From assembly GCA_027405735.1 (NCBI GenBank), contig JAPEHQ010000014.1, forward strand, positions 496,001 to 560,000: a DNA stretch of 64,000 bases, read 5' to 3'. Positions within the stretch are counted from its first letter, which is position 1, and every line of letters starts with the position of its first letter. This DNA is from Mucor racemosus (taxonomy: Eukaryota > Mucoromycota > Mucoromycetes > Mucorales > Mucoraceae). The position numbers and the translations under genes are program-made. The notes beneath the pieces were generated by a model. It made no database searches. It worked only from the letters and a program-made list of their open reading frames with translations, and was not told the DNA's origin. Shown here piece by piece: positions 1-10,631 of this stretch.

Positions 1-2926
1 TATTATCATTTGTAACTGTGTTTATAGCTATGATGATTACGGCAACAATGGTTTTTGCTAGAGCATAAACTTAAATAATACTTACTGCCTAAATCTATAT
101 GCAAGCCAAATCTAATATTATACATGTTACTTTATCACGCATAAAATTTAAACAAATTAACCTTATTTAAACGTACTATTTTAGTTTACGGATTGTCAGC
201 TGTAAAAAGATTTGTTTTCAACGAATTTCTTAACAGAGTAGCGAGCAGAACCTTCAAGATCACTGTACAATATATCATTGCATGCATCGGTAATCCTGGT
301 CGTAAGTGTTTCAGTTTTTAAGAGCCTCTCCCTCTTGAGCTTACTCTTGACCACATGCCAAAATTGCTCAATAGGATTAAGCTCAGGGGAGTATGGTGGG
401 AGGTAAACACATCTGTAACCTCGCTGAATGATATACCTTTCAATATCCTTGGCTGTATGGATGGGTGCATTGTCCATAATAAGATAAAAATCTTTAAATT
501 GCTCATGCTGGTCCATGATATCAATCGTTTTCACAACAAAATTAAAGTAATGCCCAGTTACAGTACCCACAGTTGGTGTTGTTTTTCCAGAAGACGTGCC
601 AGCCAACTTTCTTTTCTTGTTCGATGTTCCAGGCAGCCTCACTTGAACGTTCAACACTCCCCACACGCTAGTTGCACCAAGAATAGTGGTAGTTTTCGCT
701 CTTGTTTGAGGGACAACCACTTCAGCTCGAGTTCCTTTCTGTGACCAAGCCATTGTTTGCTTCAGGTTAATATGGAAAGCTGACTCATCAATGAAAACAC
801 AGTTGGACATGTAATCCATATCGGTTTGCCTCCATTTGACCACCCAGTCATATCGTTTTTGAATGCTTTCTGGCGAGTTTCTTTCTTTGGAATGGAAATG
901 AGCTTTCTTGAATGCCAGGGCAAGATCGTTGGTCATGTAGTTGTAAATAGTCGTTTGGCTGATGGTTAAACCTGAGAAAGCCGTAACAAGACTTTCCTGA
1001 GCTTGTTCGATCGTTACTGATGGATTATCTTTAAATTCTTGTTTTAGATGCTTCGTATGATGGTCTTCATTCAATAGTTTTGGTCGACCTGCTTTTTTAA
1101 CTGAAGGCCCTTCATCGTCTTCAACTTCTTTGCTGACCTTCGTTTGATCCTCGGCGTACCATCTATAAGCGGTTGTCCTTGATATATGACCATGCGCTTT
1201 CCAAGCTTGACTAGGATTCATGCCATGGTCGTAGATAAGGGTAAAAAACCTCGCCTTGTCTTTGTCTGTGTAGCTGTTATATTCAGTCTTCGGCTCGTTC
1301 TTCTTATTTTTAATATTTTTCTCCTTTACTGCGGTCAGGTCTCTTTCAGGTGGGTTTCTATCAACGTAAGTATTGTAGTTGGTAATGTTGCCGAGAGGGA
1401 AGGCTTCGTCGTCTACATCCATTTCAACAGCCTCGTTTCCATTCTCATCGATTGGAGCATTTATACCGTCTTCATAATAAATTCTGATGTCTGACATATT
1501 ATGAATAACGAAGAAAGCAATATGATTTCATCTCAAATCCCATTTAGTTCTGTCTCATTATAATTTCGAAAAGTGTTCTAATATTAACTAGGCAAGTGTT
1601 CCAAACCAGTTCAAAATTTGTCCCAAATCTAATCATAGATAGTCCCAATATTTGTTCAGAATTAATACCAATTTTTTTTAAATGTCCCAATAATTTCTGA
1701 AAATAGTGTACGGTAGTAAATAATGATATTTGATATTAGAATGCGGTTAAAATGAAAATATAAGTCTCTAATATAACGACTGCTATCTATATTAAAAATA
1801 TTAGTCTCTTGTGGTAGCATGGATATTCAGATAAACGAAAAGAACACTAGCTTGATAGTCTGATATGCCTTATCAAACGGTGAATATATCCTTGGAATAT
1901 GAAAACAAAAAATGAGAAACAACAAACGTAGAAAAGGATTTTCAGGGTTTTTCATTATTTAGAGTAATTAAAACCCTGCTAAATTGCACATTTCAGTCAA
2001 TGTAAAAGCAGCATTACAGCTCATCAATCCATAAATTAAACAAAGTAGGCAATATCTGCTATCATAGAAACGAATATACATTTTTCTACTAGAAAAACTG
2101 TCTGTTATATCATACATTCATTAAAAAATTGCAAAAGCGAGCCCTCAGAGCAACGCCATAATTGAGCATAGCAATAACGTCGAACAGCTACTAAGTCTCT
2201 TACACTATGGTATATCAAGTTTTAAATAAAATAGCGTTTTTTTTACTTTTCTTATATTTAACCATGTATGGTCTGAAAATTCAGTTTTTGTAGCGGACAT
2301 TTTAGGGGACTCATTTTATCCTTACCAACACTCATGATTTTGATGAAAAAACAGAAAAATCAAATTTTGATACCAAAATGAACGTTTAAATATACAACAT
2401 TGTGAGAGAAAATTGTAGCCATGACTAATACGCATTTTATAAAAGCTTAATATCAAATGTTAAGTAATGAAAATTAGCATTTTTGGCCCAAAAACGGTTT
2501 TTTGATTAAAGAATTTTCATGTAATATTTTGCAATAAAAATATTTGTTATTTTTTATTGAACAAATAGAGCGCTAAATTCTGTATATGTGTATATTTTTT
2601 GTTTTTATAAATAGTAGTATAATTAACTCTAGATTTGCAAAATCAGAAAAAAAATTTAAAAAATGTCAAAATTGATGATCTGGACAAGAATAATTTTCTA
2701 AATTAATATTCCGCTTATAAGCCTTGGAAGTCTTAAAAATAAGAGATTTCATAATACTTGGGAACTTTATCAAGGGTTTACAATGTTGTACCCACTTGAT
2801 TCAAGCTTATTGCTGTAAACCTTTATACATGTTTATATAGTGTGGTAGTTTATTTGATGAAAATATAGTCTTACTTTATAATTATTGCGCTAGAGGTGAT
2901 CTACATTAAGTTTTAGCCTATCAAAT
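1..2926 (-). mobile_element. DD34E transposon, copy A (left edge outside window)
   Basis: Positions 1-220 and about 1690-2926 match, in the same orientation, the left and body segments of the copies at 22.7-25.3 kb and 31.9-34.5 kb, and in inverted orientation those at 19.9-21.9 kb and 37.9-41.1 kb. Only this copy carries a transposase gene between the two segments. The others have about 200 bp of unrelated sequence there. The repeat homology stops near 2920, where the other copies continue into a dynein-like fragment and this one does not. I read it as the autonomous relative of the family. A separate insertion that replaced the 200 bp is the alternative. Strand is that of the transposase. 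Confidence 0.65.
196..1497 (-). CDS. Tc1/mariner-like DD34E transposase, intact
   Basis: This uninterrupted 433-aa reading frame cuts and pastes the surrounding element. A helix-turn-helix-like DNA-binding region lies at about residues 78-114, followed by a GRPK AT-hook-like motif near 137. The DDE catalytic core follows: D237 in FIDESAFH, D342 in LIMDNAPIH, and E377 in NPIEQFWHVVKSKLKR. Exactly 34 residues separate the second Asp from the Glu, the Tc1-type DD34E spacing. The basic C-terminal end is typical. The acidic 70-residue N-terminus is not conserved in the family as I know it. The last codons and the stop lie in sequence that is also present in the transposase-less copies, which ties the gene to the repeat family. 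No frameshift or stop is visible, so it could be active. Confidence is high for the family and moderate for activity. Confidence 0.9.
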   Translation of the reverse strand: MSDIRIYYEDGINAPIDENGNEAVEMDVDDEAFPLGNITNYNTYVDRNPPERDLTAVKEKNIKNKKNEPKTEYNSYTDKDKARFFTLIYDHGMNPSQAWKAHGHISRTTAYRWYAEDQTKVSKEVEDDEGPSVKKAGRPKLLNEDHHTKHLKQEFKDNPSVTIEQAQESLVTAFSGLTISQTTIYNYMTNDLALAFKKAHFHSKERNSPESIQKRYDWVVKWRQTDMDYMSNCVFIDESAFHINLKQTMAWSQKGTRAEVVVPQTRAKTTTILGATSVWGVLNVQVRLPGTSNKKRKLAGTSSGKTTPTVGTVTGHYFNFVVKTIDIMDQHEQFKDFYLIMDNAPIHTAKDIERYIIQRGYRCVYLPPYSPELNPIEQFWHVVKSKLKRERLLKTETLTTRITDACNDILYSDLEGSARYSVKKFVENKSFYS

Positions 2927-3196
2927 GTAATGATCTATAATTTTGGACTAAGAACAAAGGTGGATAATATGCTTATAGATATTATTCTTGCTATTATAAA
3001 TTGGTGATAACTGGATTGATGAAGGTTGGTGTTCTTATTTGTAAATTAGATATTTATTAGTAAATAAATAAAAGTAAAGGGAGTGTAACAAGACAGATAA
3101 ATCTACAAGAGATCATGTAATGATTTCCTTGTAGTATTTATATAAGGAATGAGGCAAGGTTTTGCATGAATAAAACTGAAATGTTTGACTCATTAC
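2927..3196. mobile_element. 270-bp MITE, GTAATGA family, copy 1
   Basis: The element begins GTAATGATCTATAATTTTGG and ends GAAATGTTTGACTCATTAC, so its termini are inverted GTAATGA repeats. A second copy in the opposite orientation lies at 36460-36729 with the same length. Flanks are ATCAAAT on the left and ATCAAAC on the right, an imperfect 7-bp target duplication. It has no coding capacity. The superfamily cannot be settled from such short termini. Confidence 0.75.
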
Positions 3197-3541
3197 ATCA
3201 AACTTGAAATTTTTGACAGAGTTGAATAATAATCAGCTCGGATGTTTGCAAAAAAGCTGGCTAGTTTTAGGATTTTACTAAGTAATTTTGAATAACCTTA
3301 CCCTAGTTCTCAGTATGTCGATTCTACAAATTGTGAATTTATATAACCAAGGCTTCAACTATTGCCAAGGTTATGCACAATAATGTTATAATTTCTAGTT
3401 TTAAGTAGCCTTTCTCTTGATAAAAGATCGACGAGTCCGTGACTATTTGCCAATTTTCTAAATAAATCATGCCATATCTATGAAAACAACCCAACTTTTT
3501 GTCCGTGCTATTCTATTTTATATTACTTTAATCTATAAAGC
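3197..3541. other. Intergenic, 5' region of SDH3
   Basis: AT-rich sequence between the MITE and the SDH3 start codon. I see no further gene. The last 60 bases are pyrimidine-rich and contain TATA-like tracts, as expected for a promoter, but no motif is decisive. Confidence 0.4.
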
Positions 3542-4337
3542 ATGCCTACCGCAGCATTTCGTCCGTTTTTCAAGACAATTGTTTCTAGTAAGCTTAGTCA
3601 AAGCGATATTAATTGTATTGCTCGCATTGATTAAATTTTGTTTAATGTAGATCCTCGGCCTTTTACCTGTCGAAATACTTTGAATTTAGGTATTAGGTAT
3701 GTCTGTGTAACGCAAACGCATCGAATTTTGCATAGACATTTAACTATTTTATTGAAATATATAGACATTTTCAAGCTACCCGTAAAGTATTTGAGCAGCG
3801 CACTGATGCTGAATCAGATATTCTACGTGCACAGCGTAAACGTCGACCAACCTCACCTCATTTAACCATCTATCAGCCTCAATTAACCTGGTACATGTCA
3901 AGTGCTCATAGAATTACGGGCTGTGCAATGGGTGGTGGTATGTCTTTTTTGTGCTACTGTAAATCATTTTGTATACATACTGAATATTTTGAATGTATAG
4001 CTTTGTATTTAGGTGCCATGGCCTATCTTGCAGCACCTGTACTAGGCTATCATATTGATACTAATACGATTATTTCTGCTTTTGGAGCAGCGCCTGAAGC
4101 TGTCAAAGTATCAACAAAGGTTATTTTGGCTTTGCCGTTTACTTTTCATGCATCTAATGGCATTAGGCATTTGGTAATATTGTGAAATTGTGAAGAATAC
4201 TACGAAGATTACTAACGATTTAACATGCACAGATCTGGGATGCTGGCAAATGTCTTGAAATCAAAGGTGTCTACAACACAGGCTATGCTGTCCTTGCCTC
4301 TACCGTTATCGGCACAGTATACTTGGCTACATTGTAG
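3542..4337 (+). CDS. SDH3: Succinate dehydrogenase cytochrome b subunit (SDHC)
   Basis: Membrane anchor subunit of mitochondrial complex II, which holds heme b and part of the ubiquinone site and passes electrons from succinate to ubiquinone. My model has five exons: 3542-3587, 3651-3696, 3765-3937, 4001-4173 and 4233-4337, encoding 180 aa, the usual family length. After a basic N-terminus that would serve as a mitochondrial presequence come the family signatures: SPHLTIYQPQLTWYMSSAHR, then ALYLGAMAYLAAP, then FTFHASNGIRHLIWDAGKCL, where the His of HASNG is the heme-ligand region. Three membrane segments are expected and visible. All four introns are GT-AG, 59-68 nt. The start is the only ATG that joins in frame to the conserved part. 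The gene converges with PAN2, with 111 bp between stop codons. Confidence 0.93.
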
Positions 4338-4448
4338 AAATATAATACATACAACAATATAAAAAGACATCTTTCATATTTTTACTATATTTTATTTCTA
4401 TTTTTTTTATCCTGTTTTTTTGATATATTTTTTTTTTAGAAATTATTA

Positions 4449-7400
4449 TTAAACAGGCCAACCTGTTGTAAATAATGGATTTGATCCCATCAATGCATCC
4501 ATTTGAGGAGTACTTGATACTCTAGATAAAGCTTCTTTAGAGCCCTTTAACCAATTAGCTTTATGTCCTGCTTCGTAAATCTCTTCTAGTACTTGGCCGA
4601 ATGTTCCATTTGCTTTATACTCGAGATATTTTTTATATAGAATAAGAGCCTTCATAAATATTGAGATTAGATAAAATATAGGAAATGTTACAAATTGACT
4701 TACTGTTCGAGCATCTTCAATACTATCATGAGTTTCAGATTGAATATCTTGATGTAAAAGGTGCCATGCTAAAAATCTCAGTGAAATCTTTCTCTGTCGA
4801 TTACGAATATGATAAATATCAACAGTGTCAATGATTTGCTCGGGAGGCACAAGTATATCTAAGAAAGTGAAAAAGAAAATCCATTAATCATGATTTCAGA
4901 AACAGATGCAATTCCGTTACTTACTGATAATTCTGAAATCCTTATTCAAGCCATGACCGATAAATATACAACCTAGATCAACTAGTAGACGCAGTTTTTT
5001 ATAAGCTACTTTTAGAGGTACAAGTGTATACTTTGATTGCATCCGATCAAGATCTCCAGCTACGATACCACTGAACTCTGTCAAGTAATCAACAATAGGC
5101 TCACTCGTAGCAATGTAATCGTCGATGAAGGGCACTTCTTCCTTGGGTCCATCATTTCCACGTAAAACACTAACACGGGCTAGTGTAAGTGTACTTGGTC
5201 GAATAAGGGATTTAGTACCATCGCTACGGATTTCTGTTTCTTCTTGTTGTAAAGCAACAAACTCGGCATCAATAGCAACCAAGGTACCAGGCTTAGGCAT
5301 TTCATCTTCAGATAATACTTCATGACGAGGATGAGCATTAGGCTCTTGTGCAACTGTCAAATCCTCAAATAACAAAGAGTAATCCACTTTAGATGGTAAA
5401 ACGTCCAAGTCTAAAAGACTGTCCAAGTCAACTCTTGTGTATTGAAGTACGGCAGGTGTTTTCCAACTTCCCTTGAACGAGAAAACTTCTTCATTGCGAA
5501 TTTTACGAACCAAGAAATCGTTGAACAAATACCAAGGTGAATCAGTACTGCTTTCCAATTCAGATTCAGGAACTATAATAAATATGCATGAGCATTTATC
5601 TATCTAACAAATTAAACAACTTACCTTTGATTTGAGATACTAAGTGTGTTGCTTCCTCCTCTGCTTGAACTTGCAAAATAGTTGAAGAAAGCTCATAGAT
5701 GGCACAAGTCTCAGGCGAACCTTTAAATTCAGGAGGAATTTCTTTACCCATAGGCAAAGCTTTGATGACAAGTTCGGTTCCGTTGATGTAAATACCAAAT
5801 CTTTCAGGAAGCCAAGAAGAAGGAGTATTTACAGTAGTTGCATCTTCATTTGTTGATCCCTGATCACTATCAGCTGCTGTTGTCTCTTGGACCACTGCAG
5901 ACTTTGGGCTATTAGGTCCATTTTGTCTCCAAATCAATGCTTCTTCGCTATTAGAAGCACCAGAGTTAATCAACATAACACCAGGTAAACCACAAATGAT
6001 TTTCTTGGTTGTTGTAGGTTGATATTGATGACAGTTGGCGCACCAAGCCTTTGTTTGGTTCTCTCGGTACATACTTGCTTTCAATATACTAGTAAATGAT
6101 CGCTTCCTTGATTTTCTATCATTCTTTTTAGGATACAACATGTCCACAACAAATGGATATGTAATTCTAGATACTTCCTCTTGACAACTACCACATTTGC
6201 TTTGGCTTAATGTTTGTAAACCAAACAATTGCTGCATCGTAGAAGGTATTTCCAGTGTCTTTTCTTGTTCTTCTTCACTTTTGATTGCAATATCTCGGAT
6301 AAGAGCTTTTGATATTAATGGATTTGCAGATGGAATGTTGGATTCTTGGTGAATTTGTTCCATAATAAATCGAGTAAAGTTTTGCATAAGTGTAGAGAAT
6401 GATAAATTACGGTTAGGTGTCTCTGGTTCGAACAAACCCAGAGCAGAAGCTTGAGGAATAGTACTGAATGCTCTCAAGAAATTTGTAGCTTGACAGTTCT
6501 GGCCCTTTGAATCTTCCAACATACGGAACAAGAATCCCAATTCACACAACAAACAATTATCTTTAGGACAAGCAATCTTAATATGTGATTTAGCAATCTT
6601 TCTTAATGGTGTGATGAAATATAAAACTTGTAAGAATGAATTGCAATATGAGTTTCTGATATGAGTTTCAAGGCCACCATATTCTGTTGAATTATAATAT
6701 CCAAAATCAAAATCATCTACACCAAATTTACTGTATTGAATTTCGACTCGTTGATAATATCGAGGCATATTTAAAACTGTTGGATCTGATATTGATAAAT
6801 CACCTACAGATGAAGAACGTCTTCCTGAATGATGTGGTCCATCATCGTCTCCTACAAGAACATTGCTAGCTTGTAGTAGCTCTCTTTCCTGTTCTGATCT
6901 GAATTTTGGTCCATTCTTTTTTGTAATCACCTTCTTTTTTCGAGGTATTTGATTTCTGTGAATGTTTCCTGGATTAGGTGCATATCCAACAAAATCAATT
7001 GTCTTCATATTTTTCAGAATTTCTTCATCAATAGGTGTAGGCTGTGCACCAACTTCGTATACTTTGTTGTTGGGCCATACAGATAAAAGTGGATCTGTAT
7101 AATAAGGCATGCCTACAGATGAAAGTGGGCTATCATCTTTCATAGTAGTTGTGAGTGGTTGAACAATATCAGGTGTTGTTAATGGCAATGAATATGGATT
7201 CACATCAAAATCCTCTCGATCTGCATATTGATATACAAAACTTGCGCCATCTGCAAATACTAATGTTTGTGCTGAACTTGATATATCCATTGCTGTAATA
7301 TAACTTGATGTTTGTATTTGATGAAATTGTGCTGGTGCTGCATAGGATCCCATAATCAAACTTGATACATCACACATTTGGAATTGGCCTGTTTGAGAAG

Positions 7401-8271
7401 CTACTAAACAAGTTGTACTCAATGTAGGATGCATTTTGAGAAACATTGGACCACTAGGAAACGGAATTGGTGCTAATGTTCTTACTGCCATTCTAATGTC
7501 ATAAACTTTAACGAGTGGATCCATAATTAATGATCCTTGTCTTTGAGAGAAACCACAGGTTAATAGTAAATTGCCAGATACATCTAAATCTGATAATGTT
7601 GCTGTATGTGCTTGTACTCTTTGCTCTACTTTCATAGTTCTAGGATCTCTTAATGTTACTTCTCCCAGTAATGATCCTGCACAAATAGATCGAGGTAAAC
7701 TTTTGAGTACCACAATGTTGGATGCATTTGATATCTTTCGAGTAATTGCTCCACGAGCCAAACTAACAACTAGCATATCATCTTGCTGTCCTGCAACCAG
7801 TAATTCGCCGTTGGTTAATGTAGTTGATGTCATGCAGTGTAAATCTTGAGTTTGTTCATTGCTAAATGTATACAATTAATAATCGGTTATAAAGCTGTAT
7901 TTTCTTCTTGTAATCTAACCTAATGTTCCATTTTACTAAACCTCTTCTATCTCTCATTTGTATGCTTTTAGGACTGAGACTAATAATACCTCTATCTGTT
8001 ACACGTATTTGTCGTACTTGTTCATCTTTATGAGCTTTCCAGGATGTATATCGTTGTAATCCTTTTCCGTAGTATGAACAAACTCGGCCCTAAACATCAA
8101 TAAATAAATAGGATTAATTTGCTGATTGTTTGAGACTAAATAAATGCTTACAGAATCGTTGCCGACCCACAATAGCTCATGATAAGAATCCCAACAAACA
8201 GCTGATACTGGAGAAACTTTATTCAAGTTGGGATCACAGATGTGTTGAACTTCACTCCAGGAACTATCCAT
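4449..8271 (-). CDS. PAN2: PAN2, catalytic subunit of the PAN2-PAN3 poly(A) nuclease
   Basis: Cytoplasmic deadenylase that trims mRNA poly(A) tails together with PAN3. Six exons: 8152-8271, 7920-8089, 5625-7861, 4925-5572, 4704-4858 and 4449-4649, giving 1176 aa, normal for PAN2. The N-terminal third is the WD40 propeller (GELLVAGQQDD, VKVYDIRMA). A ubiquitin-hydrolase-like domain follows, starting at GGLETHIRNSYCNSFLQ. The Cys expected in an active hydrolase is Ser here, consistent with the inactive domain known from this family. The C-terminal RNase D-type exonuclease has DAE at about 944-946, Asp 1054 in LNKDF, and His 1102 with Asp 1107 in HDSIEDART, completing DEDDh. The last intron (4650-4703) is 54 nt with no in-frame stop, so its retention would leave the frame open. 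The gene diverges from the acyltransferase gene to its right. Confidence 0.95.
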
Positions 8272-9044
8272 GAACTTTATGTTAAAACTATGTAATATTG
8301 AATGAAACTGTGTGGCGAAAACTTATTTCGTCTGCTTCTTTACTTCCTCTAAAGCAGCACAAAACAAGCCTTTGTCTGAGTGACGTCTATTGCCGAACTT
8401 CATTTATAAGACAATTCAACATAAACTAAAGAGATTATGATCCATTACAATAGATGAACACCTCTGAATATCTCTCAATTGTTCTATTGAACATTTATAG
8501 GCATATTAGTTAGTAAAATGTCAAATTTATCACACCAACAACCCCAAATGTCCAAGCATTTGAGTTATAAAATCTGCTAAATCCAATGTACAATTAGAAG
8601 ATGCAAACTCAAATAGCAATGTAGCATGTAATACATAGACATTCACCAAATATTGGGGATATTTTAATTGCTCTCTCGTTCTTGTACTATCCTAACATGT
8701 CAAATTAACTAATGCAGATGCAAAATACTTTCTGATCGTTGCCATGGTAACAAATTCACTACCGCCCGTTGCTATGGACCTGCGATTTCAGCAACTGAAT
8801 GATTACTAAAATTGTAGTTATTGAAATAAATAAGACATTGAAAACATCGAAATTGGTATAAAATTGTTCAAGCAATAAAACATTGCACCATGTTCTATTG
8901 TTTGATCACGATACAATATCAAAAAATACGCCGAAATTGAGGTTGGACAAAAAAAAAACTGATAACCCATTCCAAAATTTTCAAAACCAGGTAAATAAAA
9001 CCAGAGGATCCAATATAGTCAACCTCTTTCATTTCTTTTAGAAC
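8272..9044. other. Divergent intergenic region PAN2 / acyltransferase
   Basis: A 773-bp gap between two genes transcribed away from each other, which must hold both promoters. No open frame of note. It holds a perfect RFX-type palindrome at 8738-8751 and an imperfect second one about 17 bp downstream, listed separately. Otherwise AT-rich without recognisable structure. Confidence 0.5.
8738..8751. promoter_or_regulatory. X-box-like palindrome (RFX site)
   Basis: GTTGCCATGGTAAC is a perfect inverted repeat that fits the RFX consensus GTNRCC-N(0-3)-RGYAAC. A weaker half-match, GTTGCTATGGACC, sits at 8768-8780. Both lie midway between divergent start codons. Binding is inferred from the motif alone. 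Confidence 0.4.
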
Positions 9045-10486
9045 ATGGAGAAATACTCAAGATGGAGAGTAAGGAGATAGCGATCAAAATACACGCGAAC
9101 CATTAACTCAAATGACACAATCTAGGATGCTGGAACTGGTATTCAACCTTTTCTACCTCCAGTAGTAAGTGGATACATTTTTGCGATTTTTCTATAAATT
9201 GACACTTAAAACACATATATAGCCACCTCGTACAGATTCTAGTCTTTTAATTACTTTGTCCAATGTGATTCATATCATTGTTGGTCCTATTCAAGGTATT
9301 GTCAAGCTAGTTTTAATCAGTCTTGTAACTCTGTTATATATCTTGTTTGTTCCTGTTATTGGAACATTGCTGGTAAGTTTAATATTTGCAATAGAGATAT
9401 AATCGCTTTTCTAATAAAATGTATAATTTATATCTAAAAAGACACCTATAGCTCCCTTAAAACGAGTTTGGTCAAGATTATTCTCGGCTATTTTCCTTCG
9501 CCTTGTCTTGTTTTTGACTGGATTCTTTCACATCAAGACAGAAATTATCTCAATTCGTAAAAGGTTTGATTATTATCATATGTCAATCTGTACTGTAAAC
9601 TAACTCAGTTCAAAATATTTGATAGTCGTGGATCAAATGGTGCAGAGTCTCCAAATGTCAGAAATGGAGATGTAATTGTAGCTAATTGGACTTCATATAT
9701 TGATATTATTTATCTCGCATCTAGGTAATTTGACATGATAAATTGATTAAAGGGATATATAGCTGATTTATGCTATAGATTCAATCCTGTATTCACTCAA
9801 ATCTACATGGAAACCAACAAAATCAAGGTTATTTCCTTATGGGAAGCTATCCGATTGGTTGGTAAAATCCCTGAATCGAAACCATCAAGTGAAGATACTT
9901 TGTATACTGTTCAAGAATTATCTCAAAAAGCAAAGAAGGGTAAATGGGGACCTATTGTTGTGTTTGCTGAGGTAAGATTCAAAGAATACTCATCAAAATC
10001 TGGATTATAATAAGCAAATGTATAGGGTACCACCACCAATGGACGTGCGTTATTGAAATTTGCACCTGTATTTGAAGATTACAAAGTAGATCAAAAAGAT
10101 GGAAACTTTCAAATCATGTCATTTAAATATGAATATGGTAATATGCCTCCTACTTATACAGTTGGCAATCAGTTCTTTCACTTTTTCAAATTATGCTCGC
10201 AGGTAAGGCTAAACATACATCTTTGTCGATAATTGAGATTTCATCATTTTGCGCTACACTTTAGTTCCATAATACACTTATTGTCAAATCACTTGCCCAA
10301 GGTGAAGCTCCATGCTCTCCCAATTCAATTGATTCTACTATTATCGGTTCTTCTCAGGATCCAGTAGGTGATTTACTGATTTCCTCCCTTGGAAATATAT
10401 CAAAGCTCAGAAAGACCAATTTAAGCGTGTCTGATAAGCGTGATTTCCTTTCTTATTATGAATCTCGTCAAAACAATAAAAAATAG
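9045..10486 (+). CDS. Loa1/Vps66-like lysophosphatidic acid acyltransferase (PlsC family)
   Basis: Predicted membrane acyltransferase that transfers an acyl group to a lysophospholipid. The closest family I recognise is yeast Loa1/Vps66, linked to lipid droplets and the ER. Eight exons: 9045-9068, 9126-9164, 9223-9372, 9442-9563, 9626-9724, 9779-9971, 10026-10202 and 10265-10486, giving 341 aa. A long hydrophobic stretch (about 30-70) and a second one (about 72-105) precede the catalytic domain. Motif I reads NWTSYID at 132-138, with Trp 133 where PlsC enzymes have the catalytic His. Motif III is intact as FAEGTTTNGR around 207-216. The tiny first exon encodes only eight residues and was chosen because it joins in frame with good splice sites. 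The loss of His means activity is not certain. Confidence 0.75.
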
Positions 10487-10631
10487 CTTTAGAAACGTCT
10501 TTTGGTATAATCGCTATACTCAATTTTTGGGGGGCTATTGTTTAATTTTAGAAACATGAAATTTATTGTACTCAAATGCAATATTTAGAAACAAAACAAA
10601 TGACAACATGCTTTTTTCATTATTTCAAACA
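10487..10631. terminator. Convergent 3' region
   Basis: A 145-bp gap between the converging stop codons of the acyltransferase and the Oca-like gene. It is AT-rich and must contain both polyadenylation sites. No further feature is visible. Confidence 0.35.
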
